Of a DNA stretch of 64,000 nt, positions 9,357 through 18,191 are shown one piece after another. Below the pieces are notes generated by a model, which searched no databases, had not been told where the DNA came from, and saw only the letters and a program-made list of their open reading frames with translations. Numbering within the stretch: the first letter of the stretch is position 1; every line of letters begins with the position of its first letter. The DNA is from Pseudomonas phenolilytica (GTDB lineage: Bacteria; Pseudomonadota; Gammaproteobacteria; Pseudomonadales; Pseudomonadaceae): positions 1,442,001 to 1,506,000 of the forward strand of contig NZ_CP058908.1 of NCBI RefSeq assembly GCF_021432765.1. Direction: 5' to 3'. Made by a program: the position numbers and the translations under genes.

Positions 9357-10586
9357 TCAGAACAGCACGCGGCTGCGGATGGTGCCGTTGACCTGCTGCA
9401 GCTTCTCCAGCGCGAGGTCGGAGTATTCCTTGTCGACGTCGATCACCACGTAGCCGACCTTCTCGTTGGTCTGCAGGAACTGGCCGGCGATGTTGATGCC
9501 GTTGTCGGCAAAGACCTTGTTGATCTCGCTCATCACGCCCGGGATGTTCTGGTGGATGTGCAGCAGGCGATGCTTGCCCGGATGCGATGGCAGCGCCACT
9601 TCGGGGAAGTTGACCGAGGAGACGGAGGTGCCGTTGTCGCTGTAGCGCACCAGCTTCTCGGCTACTTCCAGGCCGATATTGGCCTGCGCCTCGGCGGTGG
9701 AGCCGCCGATGTGCGGAGTCAGGATCACGCGATCCAGACCGCGCAGCGGGCTGACGAACTCTTCATCGTTGGACTTGGGTTCGACCGGGAACACGTCGAT
9801 GGCGGCGCCGATCAGGTGTTCGTCCTTGATCGCGGCGGCCAGGTGGTCCAGCTCGACCACGGTGCCGCGGGCAGCGTTGATCAGGATGCTGCCCTTCTTC
9901 ATGGCGCGGATTTCCTTCTCGCCGATCATCCACTGGGTGGACGGCAGCTCCGGCACGTGCAGCGAGACGATGTCGCACATGCCCAGCAGGTCGTACAGCG
10001 AGCCGATCTGCGTGGCGTTGCCCAGCGGCAGCTTGGCGACCACGTCATAGAAGAACACTTGCATGCCCAGCGCTTCGGCCAACACCGACAGCTGGGTACC
10101 GATGGAGCCGTAGCCGATGATGCCCAGCTTCTTGCCGCGGATCTCGAAGGAGTTGGCCGCCGACTTGATCCAGCCGCCGCGGTGGCACGCGGCGTTCTTC
10201 TCCGGGATGCCGCGCAGCAGCAGGATGGCTTCGGCCAGCACCAGTTCGGCCACCGAGCGGGTGTTGGAGTAGGGCGCATTGAACACCGCGATGCCGCGTT
10301 CGCGAGCGGCGTTGAGGTCGACCTGGTTGGTGCCGATGCAGAAGCAGCCGACGGCGATCAGCTTCTTGGCAGCATCGAAGATTTCCTCGGTCAGCTGGGT
10401 GCGCGAGCGGATGCCGATGAAATGTGCGTCGGCGATCTTTTCCTTCAGCTCGTCGCCGGTCAGCGCGGTCTTGAGGTATTCGATGTTCGAGTAACCGGCG
10501 GCCTTCAAGGTGTCGAGGGCGTTCTGATGGACACCTTCGAGAAGAAGGAACTTGATCTTGCTCTTGTCGAGTGAAGTCTGGCTCAT
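9357..10586 (-). CDS. serA: D-3-phosphoglycerate dehydrogenase
   Basis: Catalyses the first step of serine synthesis, 3-phosphoglycerate to 3-phosphohydroxypyruvate with NAD. In P. stutzeri the enzyme is driven by reducing 2-oxoglutarate to D-2-hydroxyglutarate. The 409-residue protein has the NAD-binding GIIGYGSIGTQ near 158, the substrate and catalytic elements SVAELVLAEA, INAARGTVV and LTPHIGGSTAEAQAN, and a C-terminal ACT domain (LHIHQNIPGVMSEINKVF) that gives serine feedback. Start 10586 (MSQTSLDKSK) matches the known P. aeruginosa protein; a longer in-frame reading to 10730 crosses the promoter region and is rejected. The D2HGDH gene is transcribed away from it, with a large palindrome in the 197-bp gap. 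Confidence 0.97.
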   Translation of the reverse strand: MSQTSLDKSKIKFLLLEGVHQNALDTLKAAGYSNIEYLKTALTGDELKEKIADAHFIGIRSRTQLTEEIFDAAKKLIAVGCFCIGTNQVDLNAARERGIAVFNAPYSNTRSVAELVLAEAILLLRGIPEKNAACHRGGWIKSAANSFEIRGKKLGIIGYGSIGTQLSVLAEALGMQVFFYDVVAKLPLGNATQIGSLYDLLGMCDIVSLHVPELPSTQWMIGEKEIRAMKKGSILINAARGTVVELDHLAAAIKDEHLIGAAIDVFPVEPKSNDEEFVSPLRGLDRVILTPHIGGSTAEAQANIGLEVAEKLVRYSDNGTSVSSVNFPEVALPSHPGKHRLLHIHQNIPGVMSEINKVFADNGINIAGQFLQTNEKVGYVVIDVDKEYSDLALEKLQQVNGTIRSRVLF

Positions 10587-10690
10587 CTGCATTAAAACCT
10601 TTAAGGCCGGAGGTGAAGACAAGTGTCCAGCGAAGGCTGGCCGCACCGGCTGCACGCGGTGTGGGAAGTCTGCCGAGGCACGTTTCGAAG

Positions 10691-10716
10691 GGGTGCGTAT
10701 GCTAGCATACGCACCC
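10691..10716. promoter_or_regulatory. 26-bp perfect palindrome between divergent serA and d2hgdh
   Basis: Twelve-base arms GGGTGCGTATGC and GCATACGCACCC flank a central TA with no mismatch. It sits 105 bp from the serA start and 68 bp from the d2hgdh start. Its centre holds TATGCT on both strands, which could serve as a -10 element in each direction, so it could be both an operator and a bidirectional promoter core. No standard -35 is obvious. The function is inferred from position. Confidence 0.6.
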
Positions 10717-10783
10717 TCTGAATCACCCATTTCCGAGCTGAAGCGTACTCAGGGTGACCATGAATCATATGAGTGTTCCCGCG

Positions 10784-12178
10784 ATGACCGACTCCTCCCT
10801 GATCGCTGAATTGCAAACCCTGGTAGAGCCCGGCAAGGTGCTGACCGACGTCGATTCGCTGAACGCCTACGGCAAGGACTGGACCAAGCATTTCGCGCCG
10901 GCGCCGTCGGCCATCGTGTTCCCCAAGAGCATCGAACAGGTGCAGGCCATCGTGCGCTGGGCCAACACCCGCAAGGTCGCGCTGGTGCCGTCGGGCGGGC
11001 GCACCGGGCTTTCGGCCGCCGCCGTGGCGGCCAATGGCGAGGTGGTGGTGTCCTTCGACTACATGAACCAGATTCTCGAATTCAACGAGATGGATCGCAC
11101 CGCCATCTGCCAGCCCGGGGTGATCACCGCCCAGCTGCAGCAATTCGCCGAGGACAAGGGCCTGTACTACCCGGTGGACTTCGCGTCGGCCGGCTCCAGC
11201 CAGATCGGCGGCAACATCGGCACCAACGCCGGCGGAATCAAGGTGATCCGCTATGGCATGACGCGCAACTGGGTCGCCGGGCTCAAGGTCGTGACCGGCA
11301 AGGGCGATCTGCTGGAGCTGAACAAGGACCTGGTCAAGAACGCCACCGGCTACGACCTGCGTCAGCTGTTCATCGGCGCCGAGGGTACCCTCGGCTTCGT
11401 CGTCGAGGCGACCATGCGCCTGGAGCGTCAGCCGACCAACCTTACGGCGCTGGTGCTGGGTACCCCGGACTTCGACTCGATCATGCCGGTGCTGCACGCG
11501 TTCCAGGACAAGCTGGACCTGACCGCCTTCGAGTTCTTTTCCGACAAGTGCCTGGACAAGATCCTCGCCCGCGGCGACGTGCCGGCACCATTCGAAACCC
11601 GCACCCCGTTCTACGCACTCCTGGAATTCGAGGCCACCACCGAGGAACGCGCCGAGCAGGCGCTGGCGACCTTCGAACACTGCGTCAACGAAGGCTGGGT
11701 GATCGATGGGGTGATGAGCCAGAGCGAGCAACAGTTGCAGAACCTGTGGAAGTTGCGCGAGTACATATCCGAAACCATCTCCCACTGGACACCGTACAAG
11801 AACGATATTTCGGTAACCGTGAGCCAAGTGCCGGCCTTCCTGGCCGATATCGACGCCATCGTCAGCCAGAACTACCCGGATTTCGAGGTGCTCTGGTACG
11901 GTCACATCGGCGACGGCAACCTGCACCTGAACATTCTCAAGCCCGAGGCACTGACGAAGGAGGAGTTCTTCGCCAAGTGCGCGGCGGTGAACAAGTGGGT
12001 GTTCGAGACCGTCGAGAAGTACAACGGCTCGATTTCCGCCGAGCACGGTGTCGGCATGACCAAGCGCGACTACCTGCAATACAGCCGCTCGCCGGCGGAA
12101 ATCGAATACATGAAGGCGGTCAAGGCGGTGTTCGATCCGAACGGAATCATGAACCCCGGGAAAATCTTCCCGCTCTGA
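10784..12178 (+). CDS. d2hgdh: D-2-hydroxyglutarate dehydrogenase (FAD-binding, GlcD/D2HGDH type)
   Basis: Oxidises D-2-hydroxyglutarate back to 2-oxoglutarate and passes electrons to an electron-transfer flavoprotein; this removes the by-product of SerA and pulls serine synthesis forward, as shown in P. stutzeri A1501. The 464-residue protein has the PCMH-type FAD domain with VPSGGRTGLS, AGSSQIGGNIGTNAGG and IGAEGTLGFV, and the C-terminal FAD-oxidase domain with the metal-site segments GHIGDGNLHLN and SAEHGVGMTKRDY. Several in-frame starts lie upstream (GTG 10754, ATG 10760 and 10769); 10784 gives the length and N-terminus (MTDSSLIAEL) that I recall for the characterised enzyme. It is divergent from serA. 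Confidence 0.93.
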   Translation: MTDSSLIAELQTLVEPGKVLTDVDSLNAYGKDWTKHFAPAPSAIVFPKSIEQVQAIVRWANTRKVALVPSGGRTGLSAAAVAANGEVVVSFDYMNQILEFNEMDRTAICQPGVITAQLQQFAEDKGLYYPVDFASAGSSQIGGNIGTNAGGIKVIRYGMTRNWVAGLKVVTGKGDLLELNKDLVKNATGYDLRQLFIGAEGTLGFVVEATMRLERQPTNLTALVLGTPDFDSIMPVLHAFQDKLDLTAFEFFSDKCLDKILARGDVPAPFETRTPFYALLEFEATTEERAEQALATFEHCVNEGWVIDGVMSQSEQQLQNLWKLREYISETISHWTPYKNDISVTVSQVPAFLADIDAIVSQNYPDFEVLWYGHIGDGNLHLNILKPEALTKEEFFAKCAAVNKWVFETVEKYNGSISAEHGVGMTKRDYLQYSRSPAEIEYMKAVKAVFDPNGIMNPGKIFPL

Positions 12179-12274
12179 CCCGCCGGGTGGGAAGTGACTA
12201 TCGGTCCTTGCCCACCTCGATCGCTACCCCGGTGGAAGCGCTGCGCGGTTTCCACCCCGAGTTCGAGGACAACC

Positions 12275-12940
12275 ATGAATTACCAGCACCAGTACACCGA
12301 CGGTACGCCGATTCACTATCCCCTGGGCAAGGTCGTCTGCATCGGCCGCAACTACGCCGAGCATGCCAAGGAGCTGAACAACCCAGTGCCCAGCGAGCCG
12401 CTGCTGTTCATCAAGCCGGGCAGTTGCGCGGTGCCGCTGGCGGGTGGCTTCAGCATCCCGGCCGATCGCGGCACGGTGCATTACGAGGCGGAGATTGCCG
12501 TACTGATCGGCAAGCCGCTGTCGCGCAAGCCGGGCGAGGAGGAGCTGCGCGACGCGATTTCCGGCTTCGCCCCGGCGCTGGATCTTACCCTGCGTGACGT
12601 GCAGGCGAAGCTCAAGGAGAAGGGCCATCCGTGGGAGATCGCCAAGAGCTTCGATGGCGCCTGCGTGCTCGCGCCCTTCGTTCCCGCCAGTGCCGTCGAC
12701 GATCTGTGCGACATCGGCATCCGCCTGAGCATCAACGGTGAAGTGCGGCAGGATGGCAACAGCAGCCAGATGCTCAACGCCATCCTACCGTTGCTGCAGC
12801 ACATCGCCGGGCACTTCAGCCTGCAGCCCGGTGATGTCGTGCTGACCGGCACGCCGGCCGGCGTCGGCCCGCTGCAATCTGGTGATCAGCTGGTCTTGGA
12901 GCTGGTGGGACTGTCACGCTTCGAGAGCCGAGTGCTCTGA
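12275..12940 (+). CDS. Fumarylacetoacetate hydrolase (FAH) family protein, YcgM-like
   Basis: A 221-residue single-domain FAH protein. The metal-binding signature is present: HYEAEIAVLIGKPLS near residue 68 supplies two Glu ligands, and the family blocks KVVCIGRNYAEHAKE, AKSFDGACVL and VVLTGTPAGVGPL are in order. Short relatives hydrolyse acylpyruvates or decarboxylate oxaloacetate; the sequence does not pick one. GAGGACAACC before the ATG at 12275 supports that start. It lies 96 bp downstream of d2hgdh on the same strand, and may share its transcript. Confidence 0.9.
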   Translation: MNYQHQYTDGTPIHYPLGKVVCIGRNYAEHAKELNNPVPSEPLLFIKPGSCAVPLAGGFSIPADRGTVHYEAEIAVLIGKPLSRKPGEEELRDAISGFAPALDLTLRDVQAKLKEKGHPWEIAKSFDGACVLAPFVPASAVDDLCDIGIRLSINGEVRQDGNSSQMLNAILPLLQHIAGHFSLQPGDVVLTGTPAGVGPLQSGDQLVLELVGLSRFESRVL

Positions 12941-13028
12941 TCCTTCGGCGAGCGAGTGCGAGGTAATCCACGTTTTCCAGCGGCGGCCGCCATGCTGTAA
13001 TGCGGGCCCTTTCGCTGGAACCCTCTCC

Positions 13029-13943
13029 ATGCTCGCCGTTCCTGCTCGCTCATCTCGCTGGCGCCTGGCCATCAAGGCCGCGCTGTTGCTGGTGTTGATC
13101 GCCGTGCTGGCTGCCGGCCACCTGTTGCACTGGGATGATCAGCTGCGGCTCTACTGGCGCGAACAGTCGGTCGGCGCCGAGCAGCGCGCTGCCAGTATCT
13201 GGTTGCCTGACTACGAGCTGGCGTTGGAAACGACCCTGCTGGGACTGGAAGAGGATGAGATATCCGGGCTGACCTGGAACCCACTGTCGGGCACGTTGTG
13301 GACCGTCACTGGGCAAAATCCACAATTGGTTGAGTTCACTCCTGGTGGGGTGGTGCTACGCCGTATACGTCTGCTCGGATTCTCCGATCCGGAGGCTGTC
13401 GAAGCGCTGAACGACGGGAGGCTGGCGATCGTAGACGAGCGCCGTCGGTTGGTGGCGGTGGTTCGCCCCGAGCTGGGCATGGAAAGCGTCGACCTGGACG
13501 ATCTGGCGGTGCATGACCTTGGCTTTGCCGAAGCCGGTAACAAGGGCTTCGAGGGACTGGCTTGGAACCCGCATACGCAACGCCTGCTGCTGGCCAAGGA
13601 GCGCGACCCGCAGGGCCTGTTCGAGCTGCCATTCCCCGGTGAAGACGGCAGTGTCGGCGTGCTCGAAGCACTGCCGCGCCAACCGCTGCTGGTGCGCGAT
13701 ATCTCCTCGGTGACCATCGATCCACGCAGCGGGCATACGCTGCTTCTCTCCGACGAATCGCGGCTGCTGGTGGAGCTGGACCTGCGGGGGCGCCCGCGCA
13801 GTTTCATCAGCCTGTTCGGCGGCCTCAACGGGCTGGTGCATGGGATCGAGCAGGCGGAGGGGGTGGCGATGGATAGTGAAGGCAATATCTATGTAGTCGG
13901 CGAGCCCAACCGCTTTTACGTGTTCAGCCGCCGACCGCGCTGA
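13029..13943 (+). CDS. SdiA-regulated-domain (YjiK-like) beta-propeller protein, copy 1
   Basis: The 304-residue protein has an N-terminal membrane anchor or uncleaved signal (about 13-32) and then a periplasmic domain of the SdiA-regulated family, predicted to fold as a beta-propeller. Repeat-like blocks show this: ISGLTWNPLSGTLWTVTG, GNKGFEGLAWNPHTQRLLLAKERDP, SSVTIDPRSGHTLLLSDESR and EGVAMDSEGNIYVVGEPNRFYVF. The molecular function of the family is not established. A close paralogue follows 71 bp downstream, so this is a tandem duplication. The start at 13029 places the hydrophobic segment at the N-terminus; a longer reading from 12882 overlaps the FAH gene. Confidence 0.85.
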   Translation: MLAVPARSSRWRLAIKAALLLVLIAVLAAGHLLHWDDQLRLYWREQSVGAEQRAASIWLPDYELALETTLLGLEEDEISGLTWNPLSGTLWTVTGQNPQLVEFTPGGVVLRRIRLLGFSDPEAVEALNDGRLAIVDERRRLVAVVRPELGMESVDLDDLAVHDLGFAEAGNKGFEGLAWNPHTQRLLLAKERDPQGLFELPFPGEDGSVGVLEALPRQPLLVRDISSVTIDPRSGHTLLLSDESRLLVELDLRGRPRSFISLFGGLNGLVHGIEQAEGVAMDSEGNIYVVGEPNRFYVFSRRPR

Positions 13944-14014
13944 GCATGCCATTCAGCTTGGCGTAAGCCAGAGCGTGGCACGCTGGACGACCTCAGTCTG
14001 GAAGCAAGCCGCTT

Positions 14015-14923
14015 ATGCACGTAGCCTCGCGATCTGTTGCGTTTTCTATCCTGGCCGCTCTGCTGGTCACCCTCTCGGCCATCACCGCCTGGCATTTTCA
14101 GCTTCCCGAACGGGCCTGGTTCGAGTTTCAACAATGGCGCTATGCAGATCAGCGCCGGGAGCGTTCGTTATGGCTGCCGGATTACCGTGCGGTGGTTCAG
14201 GCGCAGGTGATAGAGGGGGTCGAGGATGACCTTTCCGCGCTCACCTACGACCCGGACCGCAACAGCCTGATCGCGGTGACCAACGGCAATCCGCGGTTGC
14301 TGGAGCTGAGTCTGGAGGGGCGGCTGCTGCGCTCGGTCCGCCTGGAGGGGTTTGGTGATCCCGAGGCCATCGAGTATGTGAGTCGCGGCGTCTACGTGAT
14401 TAGTGACGAGCGCGAGCAGCGTCTGTTGCAGGTGGAGGTCGACAAGCAGACCTCGGTGATTGATGCGAGCGGTGCCCGGCAACTGTCGCTCGGGATCGGC
14501 CGCAACGGCAACAAGGGGTTCGAAGGATTGGCTTACGATGCGCCCGGGCGGCGACTTTTCGTGGCCAAGGAACGTGATCCGCTGCGGATCTACGAGATTC
14601 GCGGATTCCCGCATGCGGACCCGGAAGAGCCCTATGCCGTGCACGTGCAGGATAATCCCCGGCGCGATGCCGGCCTGTTCGTGCGTGACCTTTCCAGCCT
14701 GCAGTACGACGAGGCGAGCGGTCATCTGCTGGCCCTGTCGGACGAGTCGCGGCTGGTGGTTGAGCTGGATTTGGCCGGGCGGCCGCTCAGCAGTCTGCGG
14801 CTGACGGCGGGTCAGCATGGGCTCGAAGCAGACGTGCCGCAGGCCGAAGGCATCGCCATGTCGGCCGACGGCACGTTGTACCTGGTCAGCGAACCGAACC
14901 TGTTCTACGTGTTTCGCAAGTAG
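14015..14923 (+). CDS. SdiA-regulated-domain (YjiK-like) beta-propeller protein, copy 2
   Basis: Paralogue of the preceding gene, 302 residues. It has the same design: a hydrophobic N-terminal segment (about 8-27), a conserved SLWLPDYRAVVQ stretch equal to SIWLPDYELALE in copy 1, then the propeller blocks GNKGFEGLAYDAPGRRLFVAKERDP, LSDESRLVVELDL and EGIAMSADGTLYLVSEPNLFYVF. The two copies have clearly diverged, so the duplication is not recent. Substrate or partner is unknown. The family name comes from a quorum-sensing-regulated gene of enterobacteria and says nothing about regulation here; no SdiA-type regulator is in the window. Confidence 0.85.
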   Translation: MHVASRSVAFSILAALLVTLSAITAWHFQLPERAWFEFQQWRYADQRRERSLWLPDYRAVVQAQVIEGVEDDLSALTYDPDRNSLIAVTNGNPRLLELSLEGRLLRSVRLEGFGDPEAIEYVSRGVYVISDEREQRLLQVEVDKQTSVIDASGARQLSLGIGRNGNKGFEGLAYDAPGRRLFVAKERDPLRIYEIRGFPHADPEEPYAVHVQDNPRRDAGLFVRDLSSLQYDEASGHLLALSDESRLVVELDLAGRPLSSLRLTAGQHGLEADVPQAEGIAMSADGTLYLVSEPNLFYVFRK

Positions 14924-14933
14924 CCTTTGCGGA

Positions 14934-15281
14934 TCACGCGACCGGTGCGGCGCTTTCATCTTGCAGCGCCGCGTCCGGCGCGTGATTGCGCACCGATTCG
15001 CAGCCGTGCTCGGCGCTGCTGAGGCTGGCATACATCTGGCTCTGGCCGATGATCTGCCCGTTGGTGGCCTTGAGCACGAAGTAATGTTTGCCGCTGCTCG
15101 ACTCTTTGATCTCGAACGCGCCTTCGCGGGTGGCATTCTTGCGTACCGAATCGATGCCGTTGACGGCCGAAGCGTGAGCTTTGTATTGCTCGCTGGTGAG
15201 AATGACCTGGCCGTTGCTGGCCAGCAGGTTGAAATGGAACTGACCGTTGGCGGTTTTCTTCAACTGGAACTTGCCGGGCAT
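14934..15281 (-). CDS. yegP: YegP-family protein (two DUF1508 repeats)
   Basis: A small cytoplasmic protein of 115 residues made of two copies of the DUF1508 unit. The first begins FQLKKTANGQFHFNLLASNG and the second FEIKESSSGKHYFVLKATNG; each continues with a GQ(V/I)I..S..Y segment and a Ser/Cys-rich helix. The start at 15281 is fixed by a strong AGGAGGTG site 6 bases upstream. YegP homologues are abundant in stationary phase or stress in several bacteria but have no firm biochemical function. The gene lies 85 bp downstream of rpiA on the same strand. Confidence 0.9.
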   Translation of the reverse strand: MPGKFQLKKTANGQFHFNLLASNGQVILTSEQYKAHASAVNGIDSVRKNATREGAFEIKESSSGKHYFVLKATNGQIIGQSQMYASLSSAEHGCESVRNHAPDAALQDESAAPVA

Positions 15282-15366
15282 GGCGACACCTCCTGTGGCG
15301 AGCTGCGCCGGAGCCGACGCAGTATCCACAAGCGTAGCCGCAGCCGAGCGAAACTGCCGCTTCGCT

Positions 15367-16038
15367 TCAGCGCGTCAGCGTCTGTACGCCGCCGGCGGTG
15401 CCGAGCAGCAGCAGATCGGCCGGACGCATCGCAAACAGTCCGTTGCAGACCACGCCGACGATGTCATTGATCTTGCCTTCGAGTTCCGGCGCGAAGCCGA
15501 TCATCAGGTTGTGCACGTCGAGGATCACGTTGCCGTTATCGGTCACCACGCCGTCGCGATAGACCGGGTCGCCACCAAGCTTCACCAGCTCGCGGGCGAC
15601 GTGGCTGCGCGCCATCGGAATGACCTCTACCGGTAGCGGGAAGGTGCCGAGCTGTTCGACCAGCTTGCTGTCATCGGCGATGCAGATGAAGGTCTTGGCC
15701 ACGGCCGCGACGATCTTCTCGCGGGTCAGCGCGGCGCCGCCGCCTTTGATCAGCTCGAGGTGCTTGTTGGCCTCGTCGGCGCCGTCGACGTAGAACTCCA
15801 GTTCGCTGACCGAGTTCAGGTCGTAGACCGGAATGCCGTGCTGCTTCAGGCGCTCGGCGGTGGCCTCGGAGCTGGCTACCGCTCCATCGAAAAAGCCCTT
15901 GTGCCTGGCCAGCAGGTCGATGAAGAAGTTGGCGGTCGAGCCGGTGCCGACGCCGACGATGCTGCGGTCGTTGAGCTTGGGCACGATGTAGTCGACAGCG
16001 GCCTGGGCGACGGCCTGCTTGAGCTGATCCTGGGTCAT
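15367..16038 (-). CDS. rpiA: Ribose-5-phosphate isomerase A
   Basis: Interconverts ribose 5-phosphate and ribulose 5-phosphate in the pentose phosphate pathway. The 223-residue length is standard. The family signatures are all present: [16 protein letters not shown] near 28, [27 protein letters not shown] around 83-110 with the catalytic Asp and Glu/Lys, and the C-terminal [10 protein letters not shown]. It is divergent from ilvA, an arrangement kept across pseudomonads, with 166 bp between the two start codons. Confidence 0.97.
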   Translation of the reverse strand: MTQDQLKQAVAQAAVDYIVPKLNDRSIVGVGTGSTANFFIDLLARHKGFFDGAVASSEATAERLKQHGIPVYDLNSVSELEFYVDGADEANKHLELIKGGGAALTREKIVAAVAKTFICIADDSKLVEQLGTFPLPVEVIPMARSHVARELVKLGGDPVYRDGVVTDNGNVILDVHNLMIGFAPELEGKINDIVGVVCNGLFAMRPADLLLLGTAGGVQTLTR

Positions 16039-16204
16039 GGAGGGTCCGGGGCTGGATTGACGAGGCGACGATTATAGCCCGGAGTCGGCGGCGGCTGGCC
16101 CGACCGATGGGCCGGTGCCGGGATGGCCGATTGCCGGTGGTCGCCGCGGGTGCCGCGGAGTAGACTCGCCCGATCCCTCCGTAATGCCCGCCAAGATAGC
16201 CAGA

Positions 16205-17719
16205 ATGCTCGAACACTACGTCAAGAAGATCCTCACCTCGCGCGTCTACGACGTCGCCGTCGAAACCCCGCTGCAGCCCGCCCGTCAATTGTCCGAGCGC
16301 ATCGGCAACCAGATTCTGCTCAAGCGCGAGGACCTGCAGCCGGTGTTCTCCTTCAAGGTGCGTGGCGCCTACAACAAGCTGGCGCAGCTGTCGCCGGAGG
16401 AGCTGGCGCGCGGCGTGGTCACTGCGTCGGCCGGCAACCACGCCCAGGGCGTTGCGCTGGCGGCCAAGCAACTGGGGATCAAGGCCACGATCGTCATGCC
16501 GCGGACCACGCCGGAGCTGAAAGTGCAGGGCGTGCGCGCCCGCGGCGGCAAGGTGGTGCTGCATGGCGATGCGTTCCCCGAGGCGCTGGCCCATTCGCTG
16601 AAACTGGTCGAGGAGAAAGGGCTGGTCTACATCCATCCCTACGACGATCCCGACGTGATCGCCGGTCAGGGCACCGTGGCGATGGAAATCCTGCGTCAGC
16701 ATCAGGGACCGATCGACGCGATCTTCGTGCCGGTGGGCGGCGGCGGGCTGGTGGCAGGCATCGCGGCATACGTGAAGTACCTGTACCCGCAGACCAAGGT
16801 GATCGGCGTCGAACCGGACGATTCCAACTGCCTGCAGGCAGCAATGGCGGCGGGCGAGCGCGTCGTGTTGGAGCAGGTCGGGCTGTTCGCCGATGGCGTG
16901 GCGGTGGCGCAGATCGGCCAGCATACCTTCGAGGTCTGCAAGCATTACGTCGACGAGGTGATCACCGTCAGCACCGACGAGATCTGTGCGGCGATCAAGG
17001 ACATTTACGACGATACCCGTTCGATCACCGAGCCGGCCGGCGCGCTGGCCGTGGCCGGGATCAAGAAGTACGTCGAGCGCGACGGCGTCAGCGGTCAGGT
17101 GCTGGTAGGCATCGATTCGGGCGCCAACGTCAACTTCGACCGCCTGCGCCACGTCGCCGAGCGCGCCGAGCTGGGCGAGAAGCGCGAGGCGATCATCGCG
17201 GTGACCATTCCCGAGCAGCCGGGCAGCTTCAAGGCGTTCTGCGAGGCGATCGGCAAGCGGCAGATCACCGAATTCAACTATCGCTACCACACCAATGGCG
17301 AGGCGCACATTTTCGTCGGTGTGCAGACCCACCCGGAGAACGACCCGCGTGCGGCGCTGGTCGAGGGGCTGCGCGACAAGGGCTTTCCGGTGCTCGATCT
17401 GACCGATAACGAACTGGCCAAGCTGCATATCCGCCATATGGTCGGCGGCCACGCGGCGGGCGTGAGCGACGAGATGGTGCTGCGCTTCGAGTTCCCCGAG
17501 CGTCCCGGCGCGCTGTTCAACTTCCTCAACAAGCTGGGCGGGCGCTGGAACATCTCGATGTTCCATTACCGCAATCACGGCGCCGCCGATGGCCGTGTCG
17601 TCGCCGGCCTGCAGGTGCCGGCCGAGGAGCGCCATTTGGTGCCGGCGGCACTGGAAAAAATCGGCTATCGCTACTGGGATGAAAGCGACAACCCGGCCTA
17701 TCGGCTATTCCTCGGCTGA
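16205..17719 (+). CDS. ilvA: Threonine ammonia-lyase, biosynthetic
   Basis: PLP enzyme that deaminates threonine to 2-oxobutyrate, the first step of isoleucine synthesis. The 504-residue form carries the PLP lysine in SFKVRGAYNK near residue 50, the phosphate-binding glycines PVGGGGLVAG near 180, and two C-terminal ACT-like regulatory domains (AVTIPEQPGSFKAFC and LRFEFPERPGALFNFL) that mark the isoleucine-inhibited biosynthetic enzyme rather than the catabolic TdcB. An ATG at 16184 is an alternative start that would add MPAKIAR; 16205 agrees with the usual N-terminus. A DUF2269 gene follows after 21 bp. Confidence 0.96.
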   Translation: MLEHYVKKILTSRVYDVAVETPLQPARQLSERIGNQILLKREDLQPVFSFKVRGAYNKLAQLSPEELARGVVTASAGNHAQGVALAAKQLGIKATIVMPRTTPELKVQGVRARGGKVVLHGDAFPEALAHSLKLVEEKGLVYIHPYDDPDVIAGQGTVAMEILRQHQGPIDAIFVPVGGGGLVAGIAAYVKYLYPQTKVIGVEPDDSNCLQAAMAAGERVVLEQVGLFADGVAVAQIGQHTFEVCKHYVDEVITVSTDEICAAIKDIYDDTRSITEPAGALAVAGIKKYVERDGVSGQVLVGIDSGANVNFDRLRHVAERAELGEKREAIIAVTIPEQPGSFKAFCEAIGKRQITEFNYRYHTNGEAHIFVGVQTHPENDPRAALVEGLRDKGFPVLDLTDNELAKLHIRHMVGGHAAGVSDEMVLRFEFPERPGALFNFLNKLGGRWNISMFHYRNHGAADGRVVAGLQVPAEERHLVPAALEKIGYRYWDESDNPAYRLFLG

Positions 17720-17740
17720 TCGGGCGTCTAAGGAGAGCGC

Positions 17741-18181
17741 ATGGACCACTACCTGCTGCTGCGAATCGTCCACGGTGCCTCGGCGGTATTGCTGATTCTC
17801 GGGATCGCCGCGCATCTGGCGTTGCTCTGGCGTAACTGGCGTCGCGGCGATGCGGCTGTGCTGCAAAACAAGCTGCGGCGAACGCGCCGACTGTCGCTGC
17901 CGTTGCTGGCGTTGCTCGGTCTTTCACTGCCGGTGAGCGGCTGGTGGCTGGTGCATCTGGCCGGCTGGCCGCTGGGCCAGTTGTGGCTGCTGGTCAGCTC
18001 GCTGTTGTTCTTGCTGCTGCTGCCGCTCGGGCTGCTGCTGGCCGGGCGCCTACGCGCCTGGGCCGCGCTCGGCGAGGCGCCGGCACCCGCGCGGTTGCTG
18101 GGATTCAGTCTGACCTATGCGGGACTGATCCTGCTGGTGCTGCTGGCGATCAGCGCGCTGATGGGCGCCAAGCCGGCCTGA
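17741..18181 (+). CDS. DUF2269-like integral membrane protein
   Basis: A 146-residue, four-helix membrane protein (hydrophobic segments near 6-28, 48-67, 76-100 and 120-141). A short His-Gly pair in LLLRIVHGASAVLLILG and the PVSGWWLVH motif suggest the DUF2269 family of predicted integral membrane proteins, some of which may bind heme. AAGGAG lies 7 bases before the ATG. It follows ilvA closely and may be co-transcribed, with no obvious functional link. It converges on the HAD phosphatase gene with 10 bp between. Confidence 0.7.
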   Translation: MDHYLLLRIVHGASAVLLILGIAAHLALLWRNWRRGDAAVLQNKLRRTRRLSLPLLALLGLSLPVSGWWLVHLAGWPLGQLWLLVSSLLFLLLLPLGLLLAGRLRAWAALGEAPAPARLLGFSLTYAGLILLVLLAISALMGAKPA

Positions 18182-18191
18182 GCCGGCGGCA

